A stretch of DNA of 64,000 nucleotides from Candidatus Kapaibacterium sp. (GTDB taxonomy: Bacteria; Bacteroidota; Ignavibacteria; Kapaibacteriales; UBA2268): contig CALHGZ010000001.1 in assembly GCA_938031175.1 (NCBI GenBank), positions 124,001-188,000 on the forward strand, read 5' to 3'. Every line of letters starts with the position of its first letter. Position 1 is the stretch's first letter. Position numbers and translations under genes: made by a program. The notes beneath the pieces were generated by a model, which ran no database searches, was not told the DNA's origin, and saw only the letters and a program-made list of their open reading frames with translations. Positions 17,696 to 26,675 of this stretch are shown in pieces.

Positions 17696-18628
17696 ATGAT
17701 TACAGATAAAAAACTCACCAATCCTTTCCTATTACAGGCTGATGATTTATCCATTGAGGATATTTATTTGATATTCGAAGCGGCAGATTATTTTTTAGAT
17801 AATTATAAACCAGGTGTTAAATTCAATGATTTAAAAGGTGTCACGGTTGCACTTGCTTTTTTTGAAAATTCCACACGAACAAAATTATCTTTCGAATTAG
17901 CAGCGAAACGCTTGTCAGCGGATGTTTTCTCATTTCAATCCAAGACAAGTAGTTTAGCGAAAGGTGAATCACTGATTGATACTTTGCGAACGATTGAGGC
18001 TATGGGAGTTCAAATTTATGTTGTAAGGCATAGTTGCTCTGGAGTTCCCCACTTTTTACAAAGGAATTCATCTGGTATAGTTATCAATGCCGGTGATGGT
18101 AAGCACGAACATCCAACTCAAGCATTGCTTGATGCTTTTACATTGAGGCAACATTTTGGCTCATTAAAGTCGTTAAATGTTTGTATAATAGGTGATATAT
18201 TACATAGCAGGGTTGCGCGCTCAAACATAAAAATGTTAAGTACCCTCGGTGCAAATCTAGGTTTGTGTGCTCCCGGCACATTACTACCTAGAGATCTTGT
18301 TAAATGGAATTGCAAAATATTTGATGATATTCAACTTGCAATTGATTGGGCAAATGTACTACTTGTGCTTCGATTACAAAACGAACGAATGGAATCAGGA
18401 TTATTACCATCAATGAGTGAGTTTTCCAAGTATTTTGGAGTAAAATATCCCCATCTAACGTCCAAGCCAGAGCTTGTACTTTTACATCCAGGGCCAGTAA
18501 ACTATGGAATTGAGCTTGATTATCGCTTGAGTTCCTATCCAAATGTGTTAATACAAACACAGGTAACTTATGGAGTATTCATAAGAATGGCACTTCTATA
18601 TTTATTCAAACATAGCTTTCTCAACTAA
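17696..18628 (+). CDS. pyrB: Aspartate carbamoyltransferase catalytic subunit
   Basis: Second step of pyrimidine synthesis: carbamoyl phosphate plus aspartate to carbamoyl-aspartate; 310 residues. Carbamoyl-phosphate site S59-T60-R61-T62 (FENSTRTKLSFE) and the HPTQALLD block (139-146) are intact. The C-terminal LLHPGPVNYGIELD block carries the aspartate-side residues. No regulatory subunit pyrI is adjacent. A TATTTTTG (17662-17669) that fits the -7 consensus overlaps the end of the HU terminator, so pyrB may have its own promoter; this is weak. No SD is seen. Confidence 0.95.
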   Translation: MITDKKLTNPFLLQADDLSIEDIYLIFEAADYFLDNYKPGVKFNDLKGVTVALAFFENSTRTKLSFELAAKRLSADVFSFQSKTSSLAKGESLIDTLRTIEAMGVQIYVVRHSCSGVPHFLQRNSSGIVINAGDGKHEHPTQALLDAFTLRQHFGSLKSLNVCIIGDILHSRVARSNIKMLSTLGANLGLCAPGTLLPRDLVKWNCKIFDDIQLAIDWANVLLVLRLQNERMESGLLPSMSEFSKYFGVKYPHLTSKPELVLLHPGPVNYGIELDYRLSSYPNVLIQTQVTYGVFIRMALLYLFKHSFLN

Positions 18629-18674
18629 AATGTCTGAATTTTCTAATAGGTATTTTAAATAATTGAATTAAATT

Positions 18675-19556
18675 TTGATAAAAACTGAATATAAAAATAC
18701 AGATAGAATCTGGAAAATAATTGATATAATTAAATGGGGTGAGGAATATTTTGCTGACAAAGGTATCGAATCCCCACGTTTGAATATTGAAATCCTCTTA
18801 TCTGAGTTACTGAATTTAACTCGTTTGGATTTATATCTCCACTATGACACGCCCCTTTTGAAACCTGAACTAGATAAATTAAGAGAATTTATCAAACGTA
18901 GAATAAAATTCGAGCCAATTGAATATATAACTGGTTTTGCTTATTTCCGTGATTTAAAGTTGAAAGTAAACAATTCAACCTTAATTCCAAGACCAGAGAC
19001 GGAATTATTAGTAGATTATGCTGTTTCAATCCTAAAAGAATTAAAAGACACGCCAAGAATTCTCGATATTGGAACAGGTTCAGGTTGCATTGCAATTGCC
19101 TTAGCTCGAGAATTCCCAAAATATAAAATAACAGCGATTGATGATTCAAATGAAGCATTAGAAGTAGCTATTGAAAATGCAAATCTATATAAATGCCAAA
19201 ATATTTCATTTAACAGAATGAACATTTTAACTGAAGTTCCTGAAGGTAAATTCGACTTAATAGTTTCAAATCCTCCATATCTATCATTGGATGATTTTTT
19301 ACAATCACAGCCAGAAATAAGAAATTACGAGCGACGGGAGAGTTTAACTGATGGGAAAGATGGATTAACTTTTTATAGAAGATTTGCACAAATTTTCCCA
19401 TTAGTACTAAAAAAGAATGGTAGATTTTTATTCGAGATTGGTTATAATCAAAGTACTGCTGTAAAAGAGATCTTCAGCAATACTAAATTTGAAATTAATA
19501 TTTTTAGTGACTGTAATAATATCGAGCGGTTTGTATCTGGTTTAATAAAAAATTAA
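18675..19556 (+). CDS. prmC: Peptide chain release factor N5-glutamine methyltransferase
   Basis: PrmC/HemK methylates the GGQ glutamine of release factors. Its 293 residues have the N-terminal helical domain (about 1-85) and a Rossmann methyltransferase domain with SAM motif LDIGTGSGCIAIAL (near 126-139). Catalytic NPPY (VSNPPYLSL) lies near residue 197. The start is TTG (18675); no in-frame ATG lies close and no SD is visible, so the exact start is uncertain. In many genomes prmC neighbours prfA, but not here. Confidence 0.92.
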   Translation: MIKTEYKNTDRIWKIIDIIKWGEEYFADKGIESPRLNIEILLSELLNLTRLDLYLHYDTPLLKPELDKLREFIKRRIKFEPIEYITGFAYFRDLKLKVNNSTLIPRPETELLVDYAVSILKELKDTPRILDIGTGSGCIAIALAREFPKYKITAIDDSNEALEVAIENANLYKCQNISFNRMNILTEVPEGKFDLIVSNPPYLSLDDFLQSQPEIRNYERRESLTDGKDGLTFYRRFAQIFPLVLKKNGRFLFEIGYNQSTAVKEIFSNTKFEINIFSDCNNIERFVSGLIKN

Positions 19557-19737
19557 CACAAAATACATTTTGCTGTCAAATAAATTGATTTATTTTGCAA
19601 AACATTTTTGTTGAATAATTTAAAAAATTTTTTGAGAAATTATTTAGAATGTTTAATCTGCAAAAATTTATGAAATATGATTTTAGAAAATTTCTTAATT
19701 TTGAAATTTATTAATAATCAAATTTTCAGGAGTAAAA

Positions 19738-20085
19738 TTGATAACACAAATAAAAGTTGAGGAGCAAATAGGTGGAGTAATTCTCCATCTCCGCGGTCAA
19801 TTTATAGGTGGAGAAGAAACCGATGAATTACGTGATACTTTGAATAAACTTGCTGAAAATGAGAAAAATAAAGTAATAATAAACCTTGCTAATGTAACCT
19901 ATTTGAATTCAACAGCTTTAGGGATTTTAATATCAGCACACACTCATTTTGTTAAAAGAAATGGACAGGTAATTCTTTGTAACGTGAGCAAATCAATTGA
20001 GAATATATTTGTAATAACCAAATTAGCATTGGTTTTTCCAATGGCAGAATCAATAGAAGATGCAATTAAAAAATTAGAAACTTAA
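19738..20085 (+). CDS. STAS-domain protein (anti-sigma-factor antagonist type)
   Basis: A 115-residue STAS-domain protein in the SpoIIAA/RsbV family. The conserved loop reads YLNSTALGIL (about 55-64), where the Ser in NSTALG occupies the phosphorylation position of RsbV/SpoIIAA (usually DSSGLG). The start is TTG at 19738 with a good SD (CAGGAG). No anti-sigma kinase or PP2C phosphatase gene is in the window, so the partner is unknown. It sits 32 bases upstream of exbB on the same strand, so it may share transcription with the TonB system. Confidence 0.85.
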   Translation: MITQIKVEEQIGGVILHLRGQFIGGEETDELRDTLNKLAENEKNKVIINLANVTYLNSTALGILISAHTHFVKRNGQVILCNVSKSIENIFVITKLALVFPMAESIEDAIKKLET

Positions 20086-20117
20086 TTTTTATTAATATTT
20101 ATGGAGTAAAAATATCT

Positions 20118-20900
20118 ATGAAAGGCTTGTTCAATATAATTGTAATAGCTTTAGCACTAATTGTAGCTTATTCAATTTATTTCTTTATATTTGGAAATCC
20201 AGATAATTTTTTGGATCCAACAATTAAAGAACAACCCAAACCAGGGAACTTATTTGGAACAATTTATACAGGTGGTCCGCTTGTGGGCTTACTTATGGCT
20301 TTAATAATAATAGCAATAACATTTGTTTTTGAAAGACATTTTTCAATCAACAAGGCAAAAGGTAAGGGCAATCCAGAAGCATTTATCCGTAGAGTAATTG
20401 ATCTATTAACCCAAGGGGATTTAGATGCTGCATTAAAAGCCTGTGATGAACAGCGTGGAAGTGTTGCCAATGTACTTCGCTCTGCTATACAAAGGTTTAA
20501 AGATGTTGAAAATGATCCTGAATTTTCAGGCGAGAAAAAGATTGCTGAGGTACAAAGAGCAATTGATGAATCAATTAATCTTGAAACACCGCTTTTAGAA
20601 AAGAATTTGACTATTTTATCAACTATAGCTTCAATTGCTACGATGGTTGGATTGCTTGGAACTACAATAGGTATGATCAGAGCATTTCAGGCTTTAGCTA
20701 TAAGTGGAACTGTATCTGCAATTCAGTTGTCAATCGGTATTTCTGAAGCTCTTTATAATACAGCCGGTGGCTTAGCTGGTGCTATTATTGGAATCGTATC
20801 TTACAATTTCTTTACTACAAAAGTTGATACATTCGTCTATATGATTGATGAGGCAATATTAAGTGTTACACAAATATTTACTGTACGAATTAAAAAGTAA
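20118..20900 (+). CDS. exbB: ExbB/TolQ/MotA-type proton channel
   Basis: A 260-residue inner-membrane protein with an N-terminal helix (about 4-26), TM near residues 53-72, and a conserved C-terminal pair of helices (about 170-225). The C-terminal pair contains the ExbB core TMVGLLGTTIGMIRAFQ and ALYNTAGGLAGAIIG. It forms the proton channel with ExbD that drives TonB. The ATG has a GGAG SD at 20103-20106 with a rather long spacer. It is followed by two exbD genes and tonB, which fixes its role as ExbB rather than MotA or TolQ. Confidence 0.92.
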   Translation: MKGLFNIIVIALALIVAYSIYFFIFGNPDNFLDPTIKEQPKPGNLFGTIYTGGPLVGLLMALIIIAITFVFERHFSINKAKGKGNPEAFIRRVIDLLTQGDLDAALKACDEQRGSVANVLRSAIQRFKDVENDPEFSGEKKIAEVQRAIDESINLETPLLEKNLTILSTIASIATMVGLLGTTIGMIRAFQALAISGTVSAIQLSIGISEALYNTAGGLAGAIIGIVSYNFFTTKVDTFVYMIDEAILSVTQIFTVRIKK

Positions 20901-20918
20901 AACATAAAGGAGATATTT

Positions 20919-21428
20919 GTGCCAAAAGTAAAGAAAAAGAGGATTGGGTTTGTTATTGACATGACCCCCCTTGTTGACATTACCTTTTTGCTGTTGACAT
21001 TTTTTATGTTTACAGCAAAATTTAAAACTGAAGCTGAAAGCGAGCAAAAGTTTTTTATACAGCGACCACAAGCATCGGCAGATACCTCTAAATTGCCCGA
21101 TAGGGATTTAGCAATAATAAAAATTGCCATTGATACAGTTACATATGACACATCATATTATTATGAAATTGTCAACGAAGAGGACCGGCGAATGGTATGG
21201 GCAAATACACCCAACATTCCACCGGAGCAATTAACGAGAGCGCAATTACAGGTTGACCTTCCTTTATTGAGTCAACTAATTATAGAGACAAGAAAGGTAA
21301 ATTCTAAAACACGATTTGCCATAGATGCCGACCGGCGAATTCGATTTCAATGGGTTGATGAAGCCATGGAAGCACTTCGTAAAGGGCGAGCGACATTGTT
21401 CAATTACGTTACGGAAAAAAGACAATAA
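20919..21428 (+). CDS. exbD: ExbD-type biopolymer transport protein (first copy)
   Basis: A 169-residue protein with a short basic N-terminus, one TM helix (about 15-32) carrying the conserved Asp (DMTPLVDITFLLLTFFMF), and a periplasmic domain. The start is GTG (20919) with an AAAGGAG SD. The periplasmic domain includes a long segment before the conserved C-terminal 'VDEAMEALRKG' block. The second ExbD follows 66 bases later, an arrangement that suggests a heteromeric ExbD stator. Confidence 0.92.
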   Translation: MPKVKKKRIGFVIDMTPLVDITFLLLTFFMFTAKFKTEAESEQKFFIQRPQASADTSKLPDRDLAIIKIAIDTVTYDTSYYYEIVNEEDRRMVWANTPNIPPEQLTRAQLQVDLPLLSQLIIETRKVNSKTRFAIDADRRIRFQWVDEAMEALRKGRATLFNYVTEKRQ

Positions 21429-21494
21429 TTTTATTTGAAACTTTTTTTCGAATTAAAGTGTCTTAATAATAAAAGCAAATAAGGAGTAAAAAAA

Positions 21495-22061
21495 ATGGGC
21501 GGATTATCAAGCTCACTACAGGTTGAACGACAAAAAAGAGGTAAACATAGTAAGAGGAAAAAGAGAAAACGTATTGGTTTCCATCTTGATATGACCCCGC
21601 TTGTGGATATTACATTTTTGCTATTGACTTTCTTTATGTTTACAACTACAATGGCAACTCCACAAGTGATGGAGATGTCAATTCCTCCTGAGCAAGTAGA
21701 AATTGAAGTTATTGCGGAAGAATTACTAACAGTTATGCTAAGAGCCGATGGGGCAATATTTTGGCACATAGCTCAGGACGAACCAACAAAAGTAGAATTA
21801 AAAGATCTAAGAAGAGTATATGAACGTGAAAACTTACGGGAAAATGTCAGAAATAAATTGATAACTGTATTAAAAATTGATAAAGACGTTCCGTATGGTT
21901 ATGTAGTAAATATTCTGGATGAATTCAATTTAGCGGAATTATATATTACTCAGGAACTGGCAAAAATACCGGACGAAGAAGGAAATCCAACCGAACGTAA
22001 AAGAAGATTTACTATTGCAAAATTAAATGAAGAAGAATTAGAAAAAATAAAAGAGCTCTGA
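21495..22061 (+). CDS. exbD: ExbD-type biopolymer transport protein (second copy)
   Basis: A 188-residue paralogue of the preceding ExbD. A very basic N-terminal extension (RKKRKRIGFHLD) precedes the TM helix (about 36-54) with the same DMTPLVDITFLLLTFFMF core; the Asp is the proton-relay residue. An AAGGAG SD precedes the ATG. The periplasmic part diverges from the first copy, so the two are probably not redundant. Followed by tonB with a strong AAAGGAGG SD. Confidence 0.92.
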   Translation: MGGLSSSLQVERQKRGKHSKRKKRKRIGFHLDMTPLVDITFLLLTFFMFTTTMATPQVMEMSIPPEQVEIEVIAEELLTVMLRADGAIFWHIAQDEPTKVELKDLRRVYERENLRENVRNKLITVLKIDKDVPYGYVVNILDEFNLAELYITQELAKIPDEEGNPTERKRRFTIAKLNEEELEKIKEL

Positions 22062-22078
22062 AAGGAGGTAAAACTCAA

Positions 22079-22858
22079 ATGACATCATCAGTGAAAGCAG
22101 TAACAATGCCAAAACCTTCGGATTACGGAGCAGCTGAACTGAAGAAATTCATTAAAAAGTATACATTTAGGGGATTTTTAATTACAGTCGCTCTTGTTAT
22201 ATTATTCTTTTTGATATATTTTCTAACAGGAATGCTGAAAAGTCAATCCGTAGAGGCGGTAAAGTTAGCACCAATAGCCAAATTCAAGCTTGAAGAGTTA
22301 CCACCCCCGGAATCCGGTGCTGAGGATATTCCACCACCTCCACCTACACAGCAATTAATAAATACTGGACCAGCATCCAGAGCGGGTATTCCTATACCTG
22401 TTCCCGAAGCACTTATCAAAGAAGATTTGAAAGAATTTGCTACAACAAAAGAATTACATAGAGCCTCTGCTGAAGGTGGAAGTGGTATTGACATTGGAAC
22501 TTTTGCTTCTAATATAGACTGGGAAGGTACAAAAGTACAACATCGTGAAAAAGAACCTGAACCTGATGAATTCATACCTGTCGAGAAAGAGCCAAGCTTA
22601 GATTATGAAAAATTAAAAAGAAGTGTTGTTTATCCTGAAATAGCAAGAAGAGCAGGTATTGAGGGGAAAGTAATTGTCAGGGTTTTGGTTGGTTCAAATG
22701 GGGAAGTCAGACGAACAATTATAGAATATAGTGACTCGGAATTATTAAACGATGCAGCGGTACAAGCCATTAAAAAAGCAACTTTCACACCCGGAATTCA
22801 AAATGGTCAGCCAATTACTTGCTGGGTAAGTGTGCCAATTACTTTCCAACTGAGGTAA
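22079..22858 (+). CDS. tonB: TonB-family energy transducer
   Basis: A 259-residue protein: cytoplasmic N-terminus, one TM helix (about 32-57), a proline-rich periplasmic segment (LPPPESGAEDIPPPPPTQ, near 78-95), and a C-terminal TonB domain (about 178-259). The C-terminal domain shows YPEIARRAGIEGKVIVRV and AIKKATFTPG motifs. It couples the proton gradient to outer-membrane transporters. No TonB-dependent receptor is in the window. The AAAGGAGG SD is the strongest of the operon. Confidence 0.93.
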   Translation: MTSSVKAVTMPKPSDYGAAELKKFIKKYTFRGFLITVALVILFFLIYFLTGMLKSQSVEAVKLAPIAKFKLEELPPPESGAEDIPPPPPTQQLINTGPASRAGIPIPVPEALIKEDLKEFATTKELHRASAEGGSGIDIGTFASNIDWEGTKVQHREKEPEPDEFIPVEKEPSLDYEKLKRSVVYPEIARRAGIEGKVIVRVLVGSNGEVRRTIIEYSDSELLNDAAVQAIKKATFTPGIQNGQPITCWVSVPITFQLR

Positions 22859-22880
22859 TAATAATTATTATAATAAGAAT

Positions 22881-23093
22881 TTGTTTTTGTCCATTGTAAA
22901 TTATATCGTTCGTGGCTTCATAATTTTAGTTGGAATTGCCATAATTATAATAACATTTGTGCAGCCTGTTCCAAATGATTCATTCCTTAAATTATTAGGT
23001 GTTGTCTGTATATTATTTGGTACTTATCGTTTGTTGATGTACCACACGAAAATGAAGAATTATAATTTCGATAAAAATGATGAAACAAAGTGA
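22881..23093 (+). CDS. Small two-helix membrane protein
   Basis: A 70-residue protein of unknown function with two predicted membrane helices (about 5-27 and 35-52) and a charged C-terminal tail. It starts with TTG (22881) without a clear SD, so the start may be a nearby alternative. Its end overlaps the next gene by 17 bases. Placement between tonB and the PstS-like gene suggests co-expression. I recognise no family. Confidence 0.55.
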   Translation: MFLSIVNYIVRGFIILVGIAIIIITFVQPVPNDSFLKLLGVVCILFGTYRLLMYHTKMKNYNFDKNDETK

Positions 23094-24033
23094 ATATCAG
23101 AACGCCATTTTCAAATTTTTAATCAGCATTTTGTCAATTATTTTACTGCACTCTTGTAATTCAGATAAGCAAAAAGAAGAGCATAAGGTTGAAGATTATC
23201 CCGAAACCATGAATTCCGGTAATTTAACAGCATATTGTGACCTTTCTATTGCTTCACTACTAGACAGTGCATTTATAATGTACAAGGTGGATTACCCGAG
23301 GGTAAATTTAAATATCGAAACAGGAAATGCTCGTCAGGTTATGGCAAAATTACTTGCGGGTGAAGCAAGAGTTATTTTAATTGCTCGTGATTATCTAAGA
23401 GATGAAGACTCATTAATGAAAGTATATAATGTTGAGCCTCATCCAAGAATGGAAATGGCATATGATGCTCTTGTATTTTTCACAAACAAAGATTTTCCAC
23501 TCGATACACTTAATGCTGAACAAATTGCTGAATTTTTGCAATCAGATAAAGATGTCCTCAGAAAATACTATAAACAACTAAAAAGTGAACCAGAACTAGT
23601 TTGCCCCAATATAAATTCGTCTGAGTATGCAAATTTACACTCATTAGCAGCTAGAACCCAACCTATTTTGAGAAAAATTAAATTTGTTGAAAATTTTGAA
23701 GCGGTTAAGGAGTATATTGCTACAAACAATAATAGAATTGGAGTTTGTTTTTTATCACAAATTGTTACTGATACGTCTTTTAAATTGATAAGAATAGGTT
23801 TTGTCAATGATAAGGGACGTTCAATAAGACCAAGGCAAGTACATCAAGCTTTCATAGTACAGGATTTATATCCATATAAAATAACTTTGTGGGCTTATGT
23901 GCTTCAGGATGCTCGAAATTTGCCGTATTGGTTTGCGAAATATTTATCGGTTGAAGAAAAAGTACAAAGATATTTTTTAAACAGAGGAATTGTTCCTGCT
24001 TATGCTCGAATTAAATTAATTAAAGAGGATTAG
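23077..24033 (+). CDS. PstS-like substrate-binding lipoprotein
   Basis: A 318-residue lipoprotein (lipobox LHSC, Cys27) with a periplasmic-binding-protein type II fold resembling phosphate-binding PstS. It shows an N-terminal 'GNLTAYCDLSI' strand, 'LLAGEARVILIARDY', 'YDALVFFTNKDFP', and a C-terminal 'YPYKITLWAYVLQDA'. No pstCAB genes are nearby, and it sits in a TonB operon, so it may not serve an ABC transporter. The ligand is unknown. The gene ends six bases before the TPR gene. Confidence 0.75.
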   Translation: MMKQSEYQNAIFKFLISILSIILLHSCNSDKQKEEHKVEDYPETMNSGNLTAYCDLSIASLLDSAFIMYKVDYPRVNLNIETGNARQVMAKLLAGEARVILIARDYLRDEDSLMKVYNVEPHPRMEMAYDALVFFTNKDFPLDTLNAEQIAEFLQSDKDVLRKYYKQLKSEPELVCPNINSSEYANLHSLAARTQPILRKIKFVENFEAVKEYIATNNNRIGVCFLSQIVTDTSFKLIRIGFVNDKGRSIRPRQVHQAFIVQDLYPYKITLWAYVLQDARNLPYWFAKYLSVEEKVQRYFLNRGIVPAYARIKLIKED

Positions 24034-24038
24034 TAATT

Positions 24039-25772
24039 ATGAAAAAGGCAATTATATTTATCATATTTAGTTTCTTAACAGTTAGCATTGCTTGGTCGCA
24101 AAATAAAGCCGATCAGGTAAGGAAATTGCTCGAAGAAAACAAACTGGAAGAAGCCGCATTATTATTACCTGATGCTGCAAAAGAGAATTTCAAGGATGCT
24201 AAATTTTTAGCTTTATGTGGTGATATATATTTTGAATTAGAAAGATACAACGAAGCACTCGATATGTACAGACGTTCCGATGAGCGTGAAAGTGGCAACA
24301 GCGAAGTTATCAGAAAAATCGGTAGAAGTATGTCATATTTAGGAAGACATAATGAAGCCATACAATATTTAAGCCGAGCATTAAGACGTAATGATAAAGA
24401 TTACTATATGGTTCTTGAGCTTGCAAATGCCTATCTACGAGCTGATTCACTAAATCAAGCTGAATTACTTATCACCCGTGCAAGGGGAATGGACAAAACT
24501 AAACCCGATGCATACGTAGCTTTAGGTGATCTTTATTTTGCACAAAAAGTATATGAATTAGCTCGTCAAAATTACGAAGAAGCCTTAAGTTTAGATAATA
24601 AATTATTAGATGCAAGAACAAGACTTGCCATATCTTATTATTGGCTTGCCAACAAAGAACTTGATGATGATCTTGCAAATGAGTTATTTTCCCGCTCTTT
24701 ACGCGAATGGAACACAATTACACAACAAGATCCGAATAATGCTCGTGCTTGGTTCGAACAGGGAAAAATACTTTTTTTCTCAAATAGGCACGAACCTGCT
24801 GTGCAATCTTTCTATAAATACATAAGCCTACGACCATCAGGTTACTTAGCAAGATGGTATCTTAGCCAAAGTCTTTATATTCTGGGCTTATGCGATTCAG
24901 CAGCACCACAATTGGAAATAGTAGCTGAAAATATAGATTCAGTGCGTTCCAAAGCACGAGTTATGTTAGCTGAATGCTATTTTAGTAATAAAGATTATAA
25001 AAAAGCTATCGATTTATATTCCGAAATAAATACGAATGAACGATTAGATCCCATTAATATGAAAAGATTTGCAGTTGCTAAATTAAATATTGGTGATACC
25101 ACTGGATTTATAAAAACTTACATTGAAGGAATTGACTTGTATCCAGAGGAAAATTGTAAAGATATGGTATCATTGGGTAAAAATTTAGTAAAATTAATGG
25201 ATTATTCATCTGCAATATATGTATTCAAAAAGAAACTCGAAACAGAAGTTTGTCGGGATGAAACTGATTCAGAAGCCAAATATTGGCTGGGTGTATCTTA
25301 TTTTCTCAATGAAAAAGATACTATTGATAAGGTAAATAGATTACAGTTAGCAAAGCAATCATTAGAAAAAGCTTTAGTTGGCAATTCAAAGAATTATAAT
25401 GCTATGGTATATTTAGCCGATGTCAATGCAGCTTTGGGAGATTTAAGAACAGCCGAACAATTATTTTTGAAAGTTATAGAAGAAGCACGTCCTGATACGA
25501 GTATGCCCGAAGTCAAAACAGCTCTAAATCAGGCATTTGCAAAATATTGTGGATTAAAATTAGAAGCCCGCAAATTCCCCGACTTACTAAAAGTCGCTAC
25601 TGATTGGTCAAAAATTTTCCCCGATTCACCAATGCCATTTCTTTACATAGCAATCAGTTACCAAGGTCAAAATGATAAAGAAAACGCCTGTAGATATTAT
25701 AAAAGGGTGCTCCAGATAGACCCCAAGAACTCGACCGCTAAAAAATATCTTACTGATTTAGGTTGCTCGTAA
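24039..25772 (+). CDS. Secreted tetratricopeptide-repeat protein
   Basis: A 577-residue protein with a signal peptide (about 1-20, ending near SIAWSQN) and at least ten TPR-like helical repeats across its length (A-L-...-Y / A-...-L-...-A patterns). It is the last gene of the ExbB/ExbD/TonB-PstS-like run. TPR proteins form protein-binding solenoids; here it could bridge the TonB system to periplasmic partners. No catalytic domain is visible. Confidence 0.8.
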   Translation: MKKAIIFIIFSFLTVSIAWSQNKADQVRKLLEENKLEEAALLLPDAAKENFKDAKFLALCGDIYFELERYNEALDMYRRSDERESGNSEVIRKIGRSMSYLGRHNEAIQYLSRALRRNDKDYYMVLELANAYLRADSLNQAELLITRARGMDKTKPDAYVALGDLYFAQKVYELARQNYEEALSLDNKLLDARTRLAISYYWLANKELDDDLANELFSRSLREWNTITQQDPNNARAWFEQGKILFFSNRHEPAVQSFYKYISLRPSGYLARWYLSQSLYILGLCDSAAPQLEIVAENIDSVRSKARVMLAECYFSNKDYKKAIDLYSEINTNERLDPINMKRFAVAKLNIGDTTGFIKTYIEGIDLYPEENCKDMVSLGKNLVKLMDYSSAIYVFKKKLETEVCRDETDSEAKYWLGVSYFLNEKDTIDKVNRLQLAKQSLEKALVGNSKNYNAMVYLADVNAALGDLRTAEQLFLKVIEEARPDTSMPEVKTALNQAFAKYCGLKLEARKFPDLLKVATDWSKIFPDSPMPFLYIAISYQGQNDKENACRYYKRVLQIDPKNSTAKKYLTDLGCS

Positions 25773-25822
25773 CAATTTTTCTATTTTTATCTTTAAAATT
25801 ATTCAAATTTGTGAGTCAAATT

Positions 25823-25852
25823 TTGAATTAGTGTTAATATTATTTAAATTTG
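25823..25852 (+). promoter_or_regulatory. Bacteroidetes-type promoter of the yceD-rpmF-fab operon
   Basis: TTG (25823-25825), a 19-base spacer, then TAAATTTG (25845-25852) match the -33 and -7 elements of Bacteroidetes. The predicted start near 25858 leaves a leader of about 20 bases to the ATG at 25878. Confidence 0.65.
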
Positions 25853-25877
25853 CAAGATTTATTTTGACAAAATATAA

Positions 25878-26384
25878 ATGATACCAATATACATACAAGG
25901 TATTCGAGACGGTGAATATGATATTGATATATTAGTACCTGTCGAAGAAGTAGAAAATATGTTTCCCGAATTTTTTGGCGAAATTAAAATTAATGGTGTT
26001 TTGAGAAAGCTTGGCAATAGATATACCGTCAAGGTTAGAGCACAGTGTTATGCGAACTTAATTTGTGATAGAACATTAACAAATTATGTCGAATTAATAG
26101 AATCGGAATTTAACTGTTCATATCTTGCCAATACTGAGTTGTTTTGGCAACAAACTAAAATTGAACAAGATGATGACGAAAGACTAATACACGAAGATGC
26201 AAAATATATTGATATAGGTAATGATATAAGGGAGCAATTAGCAGTGAATTTGCCACTGAAAAAGATAGCTCCTGAATACAGAGATAAAAATCTTGAAGAT
26301 ATATATCCTCAATATGTAAAAAAAGAGGATATTGAGGAAACAGATTCAAGGTGGGAACCGTTAAAGAAATTAAAATTTAACTAA
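25878..26384 (+). CDS. yceD: YceD/DUF177 family protein
   Basis: A 168-residue protein of the DUF177 family (YceD in E. coli), implicated in 23S rRNA accumulation. A cysteine-containing central strand pair is visible (QCYANLICDRTL, then FNCSYL). Its position directly before rpmF (17-base gap) is the conserved arrangement of this family in bacteria. It is the first gene of the fatty-acid operon and follows a good Bacteroidetes promoter at 25823-25852. Confidence 0.85.
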   Translation: MIPIYIQGIRDGEYDIDILVPVEEVENMFPEFFGEIKINGVLRKLGNRYTVKVRAQCYANLICDRTLTNYVELIESEFNCSYLANTELFWQQTKIEQDDDERLIHEDAKYIDIGNDIREQLAVNLPLKKIAPEYRDKNLEDIYPQYVKKEDIEETDSRWEPLKKLKFN

Positions 26385-26401
26385 TAATAGAGAGTAAAAT
26401 T

Positions 26402-26578
26402 ATGCCAAATCCAAAACGAAGACATTCGAAAACACGAAGGGACAAAAGAAGAACCCATTACAAAGCAATTCCACCAACGACAACAATTTGTCCACAATGT
26501 GGTTCGCCAAAATTAAGCCATAGAGCTTGTCCAGTATGTGGATATTATAAAGGACGCAAAATTCTTGCAGTTACATAA
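26402..26578 (+). CDS. rpmF: Ribosomal protein bL32
   Basis: A 58-residue ribosomal protein, basic at its N-terminus (MPNPKRRHSKTRRDKRR). Two CxxC knuckles (CPQCG, CPVCG) form a zinc ribbon, so this is the Zn-binding (C+) form. It is one of the few short genes here. Position between yceD and plsX is the classical gene order. Confidence 0.96.
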   Translation: MPNPKRRHSKTRRDKRRTHYKAIPPTTTICPQCGSPKLSHRACPVCGYYKGRKILAVT

Positions 26579-26616
26579 AACATATAAGATATCAACATAA
26601 TTTATTTATAGCTTGC

Positions 26617-26647
26617 AAGGAGAATCGCAGTGTTCTCTATTACATAA
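26617..26647 (+). promoter_or_regulatory. Possible leader minigene before plsX
   Basis: A perfect SD (AAGGAG, 26617-26622) is followed 7 bases later by GTG (26630) opening a five-codon frame ending in TAA (26645-26647). It is not in the plsX frame. It might be a leader peptide or chance. Confidence 0.3.
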
Positions 26648-26675
26648 AACAATAATTCAAGAAAAAGAAAAGTTG

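Noticed and set aside
19557-19737. Imperfect hairpin near 19575-19600 as a terminator after prmC
   Set aside because: A+T-only stem with a bulge and no T-run of note; not convincing.
26613-26675. N-terminal extension of PlsX from TTG
   Set aside because: The family begins close to IAIDAMGGD; the extension has no matching SD and no conserved content.
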